Assembly (NCBI RefSeq): GCF_004000805.1
Contig: NZ_BILY01000046.1
Span: 1 to 54,279 of the forward strand
DNA: 54,279 nt
Origin: Paenibacillus glycanilyticus NBRC 16618
GTDB lineage: Bacteria; Bacillota; Bacilli; Paenibacillales; Paenibacillaceae
Direction of reading: 5' to 3'
The notes below the pieces were generated by a model. That model was given only the letters and a program-made list of their open reading frames with translations, had not been told where the DNA came from and did not search any database. How positions within the stretch are numbered: the stretch's first letter is position 1; each line of letters begins with the position of its first letter. Made by a program: the position numbers and the translations under genes. Positions 1-8,457 of this stretch are shown here, piece by piece.

Positions 1-210
1 GAGTTCATCCAACAAAATGGGATGTTATCGGGCAATCGCTCGGGCTACATTGGATTGGCTACAGTAAAATCGGCTTATCTAAGCAATATCGGCTCATTTC
101 TAGCTCTTTTAGTGGATAGAATCCAACGTAGCTGCCGGGAACCACACTTTGGGTCTGTCTTTACTGGATAAAATCCAACGTGCGAGTAAGGAACGCAGAG
201 GAACGCATGA
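1..210. other. Intergenic, no gene seen; short dispersed repeat
   Basis: No convincing gene is seen. The 17-base word TGGATARAATCCAACGT occurs twice, at 113-129 and 165-181, differing at one base. This looks like a short dispersed intergenic repeat. The minisatellite begins directly after this stretch. Confidence 0.5.
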
Positions 211-447
211 CGAAGGTGCGATGAAGGTCCACCGAACGAACAACAACGATACAACGAAGGTGCGACGAAGGTGCACCGAACGAACAACAAACGATACAAC
301 GAAGGTGCGACGAAGGTGCACCGAACGAACAACAACGATACAACAAAGGTACGATGAAGGTCCACCGAACGAACAACAACGATACAACGAAGGTACGATG
401 AAGGTCCACCGAACGAGCAACAACGACACAACGAAGGTGCGATGAAC
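211..447. repeat. 44-bp tandem repeat (minisatellite), five copies plus a partial
   Basis: Units begin near 211, 255, 300, 344 and 388, with a partial unit from 432. Each unit is 44 or 45 bases, starts with CGAAGGTGCGA or a close variant, and contains CACCGAACGAACAACAACGA. Units differ at a few bases; one has an extra A. Because 44 is not a multiple of three, the open frames across it shift between units and are not convincing genes. From 448 to 541 similar GAGCAC/GGCACGCGAG words continue without clear periodicity. Confidence 0.85.
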
Positions 448-541
448 GCGCGAACAAGGCACAACGCGGAAGGCACGCGAGAGCACGTCGAGAGCACTTC
501 GAGGGCACGCGAGCGCACAACATGGGCACAACGAGCACAAC

Positions 542-565
542 AAAAAAGCCGCCCCAAAGGGCGGC
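542..565 (-). terminator. Intrinsic terminator of the SulP gene
   Basis: Perfect 7-bp stem GCCGCCC/GGGCGGC (548-554 with 559-565) with a four-base loop. On the minus strand it is followed by TTTTTT (547-542). It lies 15 bases beyond the stop of the SulP gene. Confidence 0.85.
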
Positions 566-579
566 CCTCAAAAACCATT

Positions 580-1980
580 TTACACGCCAACAACCGTCAC
601 TTGCTTGCCGTTCTTCTGCAAGCGGTCGACCGTCTTGCGGATGGCGAGGTTCGCCGTGTGATCCCATACCTTTGTGCCGGAGAGGTCGATATGGACCTCC
701 TCCGCTTCGCAGTCATGCTCGATCCGCTCCTCCAGCTCGGAGGCGGAAGCGAAGAACAACTGGCCGTGCACGCGGTACGTCCGCGTTGATCCATTCCATT
801 CGTCTTGAATATGCACCTTGGAGGCTTTTACCGCGAATCCGATAAAGCTTACGAACACGCCGGCAACTACGCCGATCGCCAGATCATGCGTGAGCAGCAC
901 GGCGCCAACCGTCACCAGCATAACGACAGTCTCGCCGAGCGGCAGACGGTTCATGCGGAACACGGAGCTCCAGTCGAAGATTGCGATGCATACCATCAAC
1001 ATAATGCCCACCAGCGCAGCCATCGGCACAAGCGCCAGCAGATCGCCAAGCAGCACGACGAGCAGCAGGAGGAATAAAGCAGCGACGAGAGTCGACAAGC
1101 GGTTTTTACCGCCCATTTTCACGTTAAGCACCGATTCCGCGACTAAAGCGCAGCCCGCCATTCCGCCGAAAAACCCGGCAACGATATTGGCAATGCCCTG
1201 CCCCTTCATCTCCCGGTTCTTATCCGTCTTCTCCCCGGTCATCTCGTCCAGCAGGTTATGCGTGAGCATCGTCTCCGTATAACCAACTACCGCAAGCGAC
1301 AAGGAGTACGGGAGAATAATCCAGAGCGTATCCAGACTGAACGGTATATCCGGCAGCAAAAACGACGGCAGCGAAGCGTCAATCGCGGCGATATCGCCGA
1401 TTCGCGTAACATCCCCCATGCCAAGCGCCCATACGGCCAGCGTTAGCACCACAACCGCAATCAGAGGCGATGGAATCGCCTTAAAGAAACGAGGAACAAG
1501 ATAGATAATGCCAAGCGTTACGGCAACAAGCGCGTACATGGCCCAGGACTCGCCTTTGAAATACCGCAGCTGCGACAGGAAAATCATAATCGCCAGCGCG
1601 TTAATGAACCCCGTCAGCACGCCTGAAGGGACAAACCGCATCAGCTTGCCAAGCTTAAACACGCCCATCAGGAACTGAATGACGCCCGTCAGCACGGTTG
1701 CCGCGAACAAATACTCGATGCCATGCTCTTTCACCAGCGTTAGCATAAGAACGGCCATCGAGCCGGCCGCAGCCGAGATCATGCCCGGTCTGCCGCCCAG
1801 AAACGTAATCACAAGCAGTATACAAATCGAAGCATAAATGCCCACGACCGGCGGGACTCCAGCCATAAACGAGAAAGCAAGAGAATCCGGCACAAGTGCC
1901 AGCGTTGCCGTAATGCCGGCCAATATGTTCATTCTCGCGTTACTCGTCCACTGCTCCCGCCATGAAGTCTTCAAACTCAT
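580..1980 (-). CDS. SulP-family inorganic anion transporter
   Basis: This 466-residue membrane protein is a SulP (SLC26-type) permease for an anion such as sulfate or bicarbonate; the substrate cannot be read from sequence. The N-terminal part has the family pattern of a short cytoplasmic lead, then the segment LVPDSLAFSFMAGVPPVVGIYAS, and about ten to twelve hydrophobic helices follow. The last 90 residues (from about VHIQDEWNG) form a short STAS-like domain containing HIDLSG. That domain is near the minimal length for the family, so the C-terminus is slightly short. GAGGTG sits 4 bases upstream of the ATG and supports this start. It is transcribed alone, with its own terminator. Confidence 0.88.
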   Translation of the reverse strand: MSLKTSWREQWTSNARMNILAGITATLALVPDSLAFSFMAGVPPVVGIYASICILLVITFLGGRPGMISAAAGSMAVLMLTLVKEHGIEYLFAATVLTGVIQFLMGVFKLGKLMRFVPSGVLTGFINALAIMIFLSQLRYFKGESWAMYALVAVTLGIIYLVPRFFKAIPSPLIAVVVLTLAVWALGMGDVTRIGDIAAIDASLPSFLLPDIPFSLDTLWIILPYSLSLAVVGYTETMLTHNLLDEMTGEKTDKNREMKGQGIANIVAGFFGGMAGCALVAESVLNVKMGGKNRLSTLVAALFLLLLVVLLGDLLALVPMAALVGIMLMVCIAIFDWSSVFRMNRLPLGETVVMLVTVGAVLLTHDLAIGVVAGVFVSFIGFAVKASKVHIQDEWNGSTRTYRVHGQLFFASASELEERIEHDCEAEEVHIDLSGTKVWDHTANLAIRKTVDRLQKNGKQVTVVGV

Positions 1981-2061
1981 GGTTCACCTCAACTAATCTA
2001 TGATAACGTCCGACCAGTTCACCCCGGTCCGGCACCTCATCCTCGAAACGAAACGACAAAC

Positions 2062-2087
2062 AAAAAGACCAGCTCAACGAGCCGGTC
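2062..2087 (-). terminator. Intrinsic terminator, probably of deoR-deoC
   Basis: Stem GACC-A-GCTC / GAGC-C-GGTC (2067-2075 with 2079-2087) around an AAC loop. It is followed on the minus strand by TTTTT (2066-2062). It lies about 100 bases past deoC. A second GC-rich hairpin near 2138-2168 lacks a T-run. Confidence 0.65.
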
Positions 2088-2184
2088 ATTCGACTATCTT
2101 CATGATACCCTCCACTTCCGCAAAGGGTCAATCCCAAATGAAGGGACGACCATAAGCGGCCGCCCCTTCCCAACATTAAGCTTT

Positions 2185-2874
2185 TTAGTATCCTTCGCCT
2201 TGTCCGCCTGTCACGATCGCTACGCTCGAGCTTGCGCCGATTCGGCTTGCGCCTGCCTCAATCATTTTGAGCGCAGTCTCCAGATCACGAACGCCGCCGG
2301 ATGCTTTTACGCCTAGATCCGGACCAACCGTACGGCGCATCAGCGCGATATCTTCCGCCGTAGCTCCGCCTTTGCCAAAACCCGTCGACGTCTTGACGAA
2401 GTCCGCTCCCGCTTCCTTGCAGATCTCGCAGGCACGTACCTTCTCTTCGTCGGTAAGCAGGCCAGTCTCCAGGATTACCTTCAGAACGGCTTTCCCTTTG
2501 CACGCCAGCACTACGCCTTCCACATCACGCTTCACGCCTTCGAAGTCGCCGGACTTGATCAGGCCAACGTTGATCACCATGTCGACTTCCGTCGCGCCAT
2601 TCGCAATCGCGTCCTTCGCTTCCTCAGCCTTCGCAAAGGTCGTAGTCGCTCCAAGCGGGAAGCCTACAACCGTCGTGATGCCAACGCCGGAGCCCGCTAG
2701 CTCTTGCGCCGCAAGCGCGACATAACCCGGATTCACGCATACCGTTGCAAAATGATACTGCTTCGCTTCTTCGCAAAGCTTGATAATCTCTTGTTTCGTC
2801 GTTTCCGCTTTCAGTGCAGTATGATCAATGTAAGCAGCTACTTCCCCTGCCGACAGATTTTTTTGATTACTCAT
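2185..2874 (-). CDS. deoC: Deoxyribose-phosphate aldolase
   Basis: This 229-residue cytoplasmic class I aldolase cleaves 2-deoxyribose 5-phosphate to glyceraldehyde 3-phosphate and acetaldehyde in deoxynucleoside catabolism. It shows VDMVINVG (Asp98), the Schiff-base lysine in FVKTSTGFG (Lys161) and VKASGG (Lys190), matching the catalytic Asp/Lys/Lys set of the family. The open frame begins six bases earlier, but that ATG abuts the GGAGG. The second ATG, at 2874, has a 6-base spacing and gives MSNQKNLS, so it is chosen. It starts 28 bases after the deoR stop and is surely co-transcribed. No nucleoside phosphorylase or nucleoside transporter gene follows, unlike the larger deo operon of B. subtilis. 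Confidence 0.95.
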   Translation of the reverse strand: MSNQKNLSAGEVAAYIDHTALKAETTKQEIIKLCEEAKQYHFATVCVNPGYVALAAQELAGSGVGITTVVGFPLGATTTFAKAEEAKDAIANGATEVDMVINVGLIKSGDFEGVKRDVEGVVLACKGKAVLKVILETGLLTDEEKVRACEICKEAGADFVKTSTGFGKGGATAEDIALMRRTVGPDLGVKASGGVRDLETALKMIEAGASRIGASSSVAIVTGGQGEGY

Positions 2875-2902
2875 ACCCATCCTCCAATATTTATCTACTC
2901 TA

Positions 2903-3853
2903 TTATCCTTTGAACTCCAGCAAGTGCTGCGCCGTAACCTGGTCGGTTATTAGCGTATTTGTATACTGGCCGTTTAATGCGCCGTATATCGCTTCCACTT
3001 TGCTTGGTCCTCCGGCAACAAGAACGGACCATTCCTTCTTCTTCAGCTCGTTTAAGTCTATGCCGATTGTACGGTGATCCAGCTCCTCGCTGCACAGCTG
3101 CCCGTTAATATCGATAATCCGGGAGCAAATATCGCCAACGCCGCGCGATAAAATAATGCCCAGATCCTCGTCGGAAAAATAATTCGCGCGGATCAGGACC
3201 GAATCTTCCGTCGGCGCCCCTACCGTGACAACCGCGATATTGGCCTGCTTGCCCATATCGAGGATTTTGCGAATATGCCTGTCCGCTTCAATCGCGTGCT
3301 TCACGACCGCATGGTCCACAATCGCCGGCAGCGGAATCAGGTATGGCGATGTCTGATACGCCTTCGCGAACAGCTGCGCAATCTCATACGCATACGTATT
3401 CGTCTCGGAATGGCTTACGCCGCCGTTCAGCTGCACAACCTTTACCTTCTTCGTATGCTTGTTCGGCAGACGAGTAGCCACTTCATATAGTGTTGTTCCC
3501 CAAGTGACGGCGATCGTATCGCCATCTTGTACCGTATCGTTCAGAAAATTAGCCGCAGCCTCGCCAATGACCTTCTTGACCATGGCGTCCTCGTATTTCG
3601 GAACGGAAGCTACAATCGCTTCCTTCAGGCCAAAGCGTTCCTTGAGCATGCGGGCGCGTTCCCGGTTATCGGAGGCCGGGTCCATAATGCGAATCTGCAC
3701 GATGCCGTCTTCCTTCGCCTGCTGCAGAAAACGCGAAACCGTCGGGCGCGATACGCCCAGCTTTTTCGCTATCTCCTGTTGATTGTAGTCAAGCTCGTAA
3801 TACATACGGGCCGCTTCAAGCATTTTCACCCGTTTATCACTTAGCTCCTCCAT
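2903..3853 (-). CDS. deoR: SorC/DeoR-type sugar-phosphate-sensing regulator
   Basis: A 316-residue transcription factor of the SorC family. Residues about 20-50 form a helix-turn-helix (YNQQEIAKKLGVSRPTVSRF). The rest is the effector-binding domain, which in this family binds a phosphorylated sugar (GDTIAVTWGTTLYEV and VQLNGGVSHS are typical blocks). In B. subtilis, DeoR represses its own operon with deoC and is released by deoxyribose 5-phosphate; the same deoR-deoC order here makes that role likely. GAGGGG seven bases before the ATG supports the start. The name DeoR refers to the B. subtilis protein, not the unrelated E. coli DeoR family. Confidence 0.9.
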   Translation of the reverse strand: MEELSDKRVKMLEAARMYYELDYNQQEIAKKLGVSRPTVSRFLQQAKEDGIVQIRIMDPASDNRERARMLKERFGLKEAIVASVPKYEDAMVKKVIGEAAANFLNDTVQDGDTIAVTWGTTLYEVATRLPNKHTKKVKVVQLNGGVSHSETNTYAYEIAQLFAKAYQTSPYLIPLPAIVDHAVVKHAIEADRHIRKILDMGKQANIAVVTVGAPTEDSVLIRANYFSDEDLGIILSRGVGDICSRIIDINGQLCSEELDHRTIGIDLNELKKKEWSVLVAGGPSKVEAIYGALNGQYTNTLITDQVTAQHLLEFKG

Positions 3854-3983
3854 CCGTCTTCCCCTCTCGCAGAGTTGCCTTTAAGTTATGAGAATATGAT
3901 CGAATTAATATGACAATATTTCAGGACTATTATACGTGCACCTACCAGCCAGAGCAACAGCCGGCTATATTTAACGCCAATTT

Positions 3984-4012
3984 TTGACATTTGTTCAAGG
4001 AACTAGTGTAAC
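3984..4012 (+). promoter_or_regulatory. Probable sigma-A promoter for the small ORF and 5'-nucleotidase
   Basis: A perfect -35 TTGACA (3984-3989) is followed after 17 bases by TGTAAC (4007-4012). The -10 is poor, but position and spacing fit. The ribosome site GGAGGTG begins at 4024. Confidence 0.5.
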
Positions 4013-4038
4013 TATTGTGCACAGGAGGTGAAATAACG

Positions 4039-4176
4039 ATGTCGAAAGCTAGGAAAGATGGACGAATGGAAAAAGGACTTACGACTCAATTTGCTAAATT
4101 TTCAGATAATTTACAAGAATTTGAAAGGAGATCCCTTCCAAATACCGAATACGTACTGTCGATAAAAGAAAAATAA
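4039..4176 (+). CDS. Small protein of unknown function (45 aa)
   Basis: ATG at 4039 opens a 45-codon frame ending with TAA at 4174-4176; the product begins MSKARKDGRMEKGL and ends SIKEK. GGAGGTG (4024-4030) lies 8 bases before the ATG, an excellent ribosome site. The protein is charged, with no membrane segment or signal peptide, and I do not recognise a family. It lies between a probable promoter and the secreted nucleotidase gene, whose ATG is 16 bases beyond this stop. The two are therefore probably co-transcribed and the small gene may be a leader ORF. Being short, it would be skipped by most gene finders. Confidence 0.6.
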   Translation: MSKARKDGRMEKGLTTQFAKFSDNLQEFERRSLPNTEYVLSIKEK

Positions 4177-4192
4177 AAAGTGGAGGGATACG

Positions 4193-5968
4193 ATGCTTAT
4201 CAAGCTTAGAAAAATGAAGTGGGCAGCGGGGACGCTGCTTGCCGCATCGCTTTTTGCTGCGTCTGTCGGCGTTGTGGCAGCAGCAGACAAAACGGCAGTA
4301 CCCGCTTCCGCCAAGCACATCACGCTTCTGCACACGAATGACATGCACGCGCGCGCCGTGGAGGGAACCTCGGGAGAAATGGGCTATGCTAAGCTTGCCG
4401 GCATTATCGACAGCTACCGCAAGGCTAATCCGGACAGCCTGTTGCTTGATGCGGGCGACGCTACGCACGGGACTACCTTCGCCACGCTGGTGAACGGCGA
4501 GAGTGTCGTGCAGGTGATGAACAAGATGGGGTATGACGCGTTTGTTCCGGGCAACCATGACTTCAACTATGGCTACAAGCGGCTGCTTGAGCTTGAACAG
4601 ATGATGAAGTTCCCGGTTCTCAGCGCAAACGTTAAGGTCGCTAAAGACAATACGTCCTTATTCAAGCCTTATATTATTAAGGAAGTGGATGGCGTGAAGG
4701 TGGGGATCTTTGGCCTGACAACGCCGGAGACCGCTTATAAGACGCATCCCAAAAACGTAGAAGGCTTAACCTTCTCTGATCCAACCAAAGAAGCTCAAGC
4801 TATTGTGGACGAGCTCAAAGACAAGACCGACGTCATCGTTGCAGTGGGACACATCGGCCAGGATGCCTCCAGCGTCGATACAAGCCTGAAGATCGTCAAA
4901 GCCGTAGATGGCATCGACGTTTTTATCGACGGGCATAGCCACACCGTGCTGGAGCATGGCCTTACGGCCGGCCATGACACGCTGATCGCAAGCGCCGGCG
5001 AATATACGAAGTACTTGGGCGTCGTGGATCTGTGGGTAGACGGCGGCAAAGTCGTGAAGAAGGAAGCGAAGCTCGAGAACAAAGATACCGCGGCGAGCAT
5101 TGCGCCTAACGCCGAGATCACGGATATGGTGGCCTCTATTCAGAAGAGCCAGGAGACCATTCTCGCTGAAGAAGTGGGCACGGCGAGCGTAAAGCTGGAC
5201 GGCGAACGCGAGCAGGTCCGCACCAGAGAGACGAACCTCGGCAACCTGGTCGCCGACGCGATTCGCGATGCGGCCGGAGCCGATGTTGCCATCACTAACG
5301 GCGGCGGCATCCGCGCCTCTATTGACGAAGGCACCATTACAAAAGGCGAGGTCATTACCGTCCTTCCGTTCGGCAATCAGATCGTATCGCTGAAGGTCAA
5401 AGGCACCGATATCAAAGCGGCTCTCGAGACCGGCGTATCCGACTACCCGAATTCGAAAGGCGGCTTCCCTCAAGTATCGGGCATTGCCTTCAAGATTGAT
5501 GTAGCCAAGCCAAAAGGCCAACGCGTCCATTCCGTGACCGTTAAGGGCAAGCCCTTAAACGAGAAAGCCGATTATTTGCTGGCAACAAACGACTTCATGG
5601 CTGCCGGCGGCGATGAATACACGATGTTCAGCCCGTATCCGCAAGCCGGCATGTACGGTTCGCTGGATGAAGCGCTGATCGCCTACATCGCCAAGCTGGG
5701 CACCGCGAATCCGAAGGTGGAAGGCCGCATTACGGCTGGCGCAACTCCTGTTGTTGCACAGCCAAAACCGGAGCCTAAACCGGAGCCGAAGCCGGAACCT
5801 AAACCGGAGCCGGCAAAGCCAGCCGTCTATGTAGTGAAGCAAGGCGATACGCTCTGGGCTATCGCCAAAAAGAATAACACCACCTGGCAGAAGCTTCGCG
5901 ACCTGAACCATATCAAGAACCCGAACCTCATCTATCCGGGGCAAAAAATCAAGCTGCCTGCTGCTTAA
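4193..5968 (+). CDS. Secreted 5'-nucleotidase/metallophosphatase with C-terminal LysM
   Basis: A 591-residue exported enzyme of the UshA/5'-nucleotidase family that removes phosphate from extracellular nucleotides. Residues 1-31 are a signal peptide. The metallophosphoesterase domain shows HTNDMH (Asp50, His52), LDAGD (Asp87), GNHD (Asn121, His122), GHIG (His220) and GHSH (His248, His250). The C-terminal nucleotidase domain (about 325-510) contains TNGGGIRASI. A PKPE-rich linker (524-542) leads to one LysM domain (545-589, VVKQGDTLWAIAKKNN...YPGQKIKLP). This probably tethers the enzyme to peptidoglycan instead of the LPXTG anchor of some relatives. GGAGGG precedes the ATG at good spacing. Its neighbours suggest nucleotide scavenging together with deoC. 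Confidence 0.93.
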   Translation: MLIKLRKMKWAAGTLLAASLFAASVGVVAAADKTAVPASAKHITLLHTNDMHARAVEGTSGEMGYAKLAGIIDSYRKANPDSLLLDAGDATHGTTFATLVNGESVVQVMNKMGYDAFVPGNHDFNYGYKRLLELEQMMKFPVLSANVKVAKDNTSLFKPYIIKEVDGVKVGIFGLTTPETAYKTHPKNVEGLTFSDPTKEAQAIVDELKDKTDVIVAVGHIGQDASSVDTSLKIVKAVDGIDVFIDGHSHTVLEHGLTAGHDTLIASAGEYTKYLGVVDLWVDGGKVVKKEAKLENKDTAASIAPNAEITDMVASIQKSQETILAEEVGTASVKLDGEREQVRTRETNLGNLVADAIRDAAGADVAITNGGGIRASIDEGTITKGEVITVLPFGNQIVSLKVKGTDIKAALETGVSDYPNSKGGFPQVSGIAFKIDVAKPKGQRVHSVTVKGKPLNEKADYLLATNDFMAAGGDEYTMFSPYPQAGMYGSLDEALIAYIAKLGTANPKVEGRITAGATPVVAQPKPEPKPEPKPEPKPEPAKPAVYVVKQGDTLWAIAKKNNTTWQKLRDLNHIKNPNLIYPGQKIKLPAA

Positions 5969-5980
5969 GCGGCAGAGCAA

Positions 5981-6011
5981 CAAGGGCTGTTCCCTCAGGG
6001 AACAGCCCTTG
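5981..6011 (+). terminator. Strong hairpin terminator of the nucleotidase gene
   Basis: A perfect 14-bp stem, CAAGGGCTGTTCCC with its complement (5981-5994 with 5998-6011), has a TCA loop and starts 12 bases after the stop codon. It is followed by TCTTGT, a weak T-tract. Confidence 0.75.
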
Positions 6012-6019
6012 TCTTGTAC

Positions 6020-6503
6020 CTGAATGATAAACGCTCCGCCTACGCTGCACGAAATTCCATTCTCGCCCAGTATGCTGCACTTCCGTACAACATAAATCCC
6101 TTAACTAGCTAGCTTTAAGTACCAACCGTCCGCCTACGTTGCATGAATTGCAGCATAATCGAGCATTTGAGCCAAGTAACTCGTATTATCATGCACGGAA
6201 TGCAGCATATTCGCTCAAAAACAGCTGATACAAGCTGATTTTGCGAAATATCCTGCATTCCGTGCAGCGTATCGCTCGAGTAACCCCCATTCTCGCCTAG
6301 TACGCTGCACTTCGTGCAACATACTTCCCTATACTAGCTAGCTTTAAGTACACCGTCCGCCTACGTTGCACGAATTGCAGCATAATGGATCATTTGAGCC
6401 AAGCAACTCGTCTTATCCTGCACAAAATGCAGCATATCCGCCCAAAAGCAGCTTAGCTGATTTTCGCGAAATATACTGCACTTCGTGCAACGTCAGCCCA
6501 CAG
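6020..6503. repeat. Palindromic intergenic repeat region, two copies of a ~230-bp unit
   Basis: No gene. A block starting near 6057 recurs near 6287, offset 230 bases. Both contain ATTCTCGCC, ACTAGCTAGCTTTAAGTAC, CGTCCGCCTACGTTGCA and several TGCA-n5-TGCA palindromes, such as CTGCATTCCGTGCAG and CTGCACTTCGTGCA. The same palindromes fill 49396-50150 and 50955-51955. Peptide frames crossing this DNA are products of the repeat and are not annotated. Confidence 0.85.
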
Positions 6504-6514
6504 GGGCTCCTAAC

Positions 6515-6546
6515 AAAAAGAGCGGTGCCCCAGGCACCGCTCTTTT
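6515..6546 (-). terminator. Terminator of the cupin-MFS operon
   Basis: A perfect 14-bp stem (6516-6529 with 6533-6546) around CCA has core AGAGCGGTGCC. It ends in T-runs on both strands, so it can work in both directions. It lies 12 bases after the MFS stop codon. Confidence 0.9.
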
Positions 6547-6557
6547 CCAAATCCAAG

Positions 6558-7769
6558 TTACCCTTGAGCCCGCGCGCGCTGGCGGCTCAGGTAAATGAAA
6601 TATACAGCTAGATAAATCACATACAGGATACCCGACAGCAGGAACATCGTCGTGTAGCTTGTCGCGGTTACGACTACGCCGAGCAGAATCGAGCCCAGCC
6701 CGATCCCGATATCGAAGAAGTTGTAATACGTCGCGGTTGCAACGCCGCGGCGCTCCGGCTGTACCAGGTTGATGACCCATGCCTGCAAGGCCGGGAACAT
6801 CGCGCCAAAGCCCGCGCCGTAGAATACGCCGGCGAGCAGCAGCATCGCCATCGAATCGGTGTAATAGAGCAGGACGCAGCCAATCATACAAAGGATCGCC
6901 GTGGGGAACAATACCCAGAACGGCCCTTTCCGGTCGAATAACGGACCGCTGATGAACCGGATCAGCACCTCGCTGATCGCCACAACCAGGAAGAAGTAGC
7001 CGGTCTGCGTTATGCCTATGTCCTTGGTGAACAGCGTTACGAAGCTGAGCATACCGCCGAAAGCAAAACCAACCAGCGAGCCAAGCATCGAAGGCACAAG
7101 CACCTTCGGCTCAATAATCTCAGCCCATGGCGAAGGCTTCGCCCCTGCCGCATGAAGCTCCGCTGCAGCAGCCGCTTCAGCCGCGGCAATCTCGACGGAT
7201 TGGGCGCCTTTTTGCCGAACCAGCAAGGTCAGCACCAATGTAATCGCGAGGAAGACCACTCCGGCTCCGAACAAGCCGGCATAATCGTATTGATCAAGAA
7301 GCCATAAGCCAAGCATGGGTCCGATCGAGAAGGAAACGGCATTGCCCATTGCAAAATAGCCCATCCCCTCTCCCCGTCGCTCGGCGGGAATCGCATCGGA
7401 TACCAGCGTGCCGTACAGCGCCGTAGCAATCCCGAAGCCGAAGCCATGAACGACGCGAAGCGCCAGCAACGCCGAGATCGAGTTGGCCGCATAATAACAT
7501 GCCATCCCGATAAGGCAGATCGTTACGCCGATCAGGAGCAATTTGCGCTTGCCGAAATGCTTCAGCCCGATGCCAATGAGCAGACGCGACACAACGGCCG
7601 AGAACGTGAAGATACCCAGCATCATGCCGATCTGCGAGCCGCTGCCCCCCTTCTCATCCGCGAAGAGCGGAAGGGTGGGAAGCAGCATCTCAAGACCAAA
7701 GAATAAAAATAAATTAGACAACGCCAGCAGAATGAAATTTTTCGTCCAGAGCTTTTCTGCCGGTTTCAT
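6558..7769 (-). CDS. MFS transporter (12-TM, efflux type)
   Basis: A 403-residue major-facilitator protein with twelve predicted helices and a long cytoplasmic loop in the middle (about 200-220, rich in Ala and Glu). The loop-2/3 signature appears as IGIGLKHFGKRKLLL and again as SGPLFDRKGPFWVL after helix 8. RVVHGFGFGIATAL is the helix-4 motif typical of drug and metabolite exporters, so efflux is more likely than uptake. The substrate is unknown. Its ATG overlaps the cupin stop as TAATG, so translation is coupled to the cupin gene. Confidence 0.88.
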   Translation of the reverse strand: MKPAEKLWTKNFILLALSNLFLFFGLEMLLPTLPLFADEKGGSGSQIGMMLGIFTFSAVVSRLLIGIGLKHFGKRKLLLIGVTICLIGMACYYAANSISALLALRVVHGFGFGIATALYGTLVSDAIPAERRGEGMGYFAMGNAVSFSIGPMLGLWLLDQYDYAGLFGAGVVFLAITLVLTLLVRQKGAQSVEIAAAEAAAAAELHAAGAKPSPWAEIIEPKVLVPSMLGSLVGFAFGGMLSFVTLFTKDIGITQTGYFFLVVAISEVLIRFISGPLFDRKGPFWVLFPTAILCMIGCVLLYYTDSMAMLLLAGVFYGAGFGAMFPALQAWVINLVQPERRGVATATYYNFFDIGIGLGSILLGVVVTATSYTTMFLLSGILYVIYLAVYFIYLSRQRARAQG

Positions 7770-8239
7770 TAAAATTTACGTTCGATCAGCTTGAAGTCAT
7801 CGTAATGGAAACCCGGTGCTACGATGCAAGACACCAGAACCGGCTCATCGCCAAGCGGACGCGCCATCTGCCATTCTGCTGCAGGAACAAGCGCCTGCGG
7901 ATGCTGGCCATTCGCAACGTCGCCTCCAACGATAATCTCTTTGCGCACTTCGGGGTTCTCGCCCGTACCGCCTAGCGTCAGCACAAGCGGACTGCCGGAA
8001 TGCCACAGCCACAGCTCATCCGAATGGACCGTATGCCAATCCGAGAACTCCTCCGGATGAAGCAGGAAATAAATCGAAGATGCCGCAAAGCGCGGTCCGG
8101 AATACGGCTCGCCCAATACCGCCTGCGGAATTTCAAAATTCGCCTTCCAAATCTCCTTGTACCAGCCGCCCTCCACATGAGGCTTCAGTTCAAGCGCCGC
8201 TACCAGCGGGGATATTTCTTTTACAACAGTTGCCGACAA
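7769..8239 (-). CDS. DUF985 (cupin_5) family protein
   Basis: A 156-residue single-domain cupin of the DUF985 group. The N-terminal LKPHVEGGWYKEIW and the block SSIYFLLHPEEFSDWHTVHSDELWLWHSG are diagnostic; the two His and Glu residues in the second block fit the cupin pocket. The C-terminal CIVAPGFHYDDFKLI is also conserved in the family. Structures of relatives show a small-molecule-binding beta barrel, but no reaction is established, so no function is given. It is the first gene of a two-gene unit with the MFS transporter, suggesting a shared small-molecule substrate (inference). Confidence 0.88.
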   Translation of the reverse strand: MSATVVKEISPLVAALELKPHVEGGWYKEIWKANFEIPQAVLGEPYSGPRFAASSIYFLLHPEEFSDWHTVHSDELWLWHSGSPLVLTLGGTGENPEVRKEIIVGGDVANGQHPQALVPAAEWQMARPLGDEPVLVSCIVAPGFHYDDFKLIERKF

Positions 8240-8374
8240 TATAGCCCTCTCCTCTCTATCTCTCGCACTATCTTTTTGTTAGGTTCAGTCCAATGTACTA
8301 TGCAATGCCCCGATCGTCAATGCGCGACTTGTGGATGCAAGGCCTCTTTCTCCCAACCGCACCACATCCGGCAA

Positions 8375-8437
8375 CAAAAAAGTCTGCCCCTGCGGCAGCA
8401 AGAACGGCGAACCGTTCCAGCTGCTGCAGAGGCAGAC
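8375..8437 (-). terminator. Terminator of the prenyl-phosphate sugar operon
   Basis: An extended stem-loop (8381-8399 with 8419-8437) pairs AGTCTGCC with GGCAGACT, then CTGC with GCAG, then GCAGC with GCTGC. It is followed on the minus strand by TTTTTT (8380-8375). It lies 21 bases past the last gene of the operon. Confidence 0.8.
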
Positions 8438-8457
8438 TCTCTGTCCTTCACCATCCG

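Noticed and set aside
1940..2176. A 78-codon minus-strand frame upstream of the SulP gene
   Set aside because: It overlaps the SulP start in another frame and covers the deoC terminator; no ribosome site or family.
6366..6611. Peptide frames crossing the palindromic repeats (also 49391-49732 and 51050-51301)
   Set aside because: They translate the repeat (the residues QNAAY recur) and have no ribosome site. Such frames are often wrongly annotated as hypothetical proteins.
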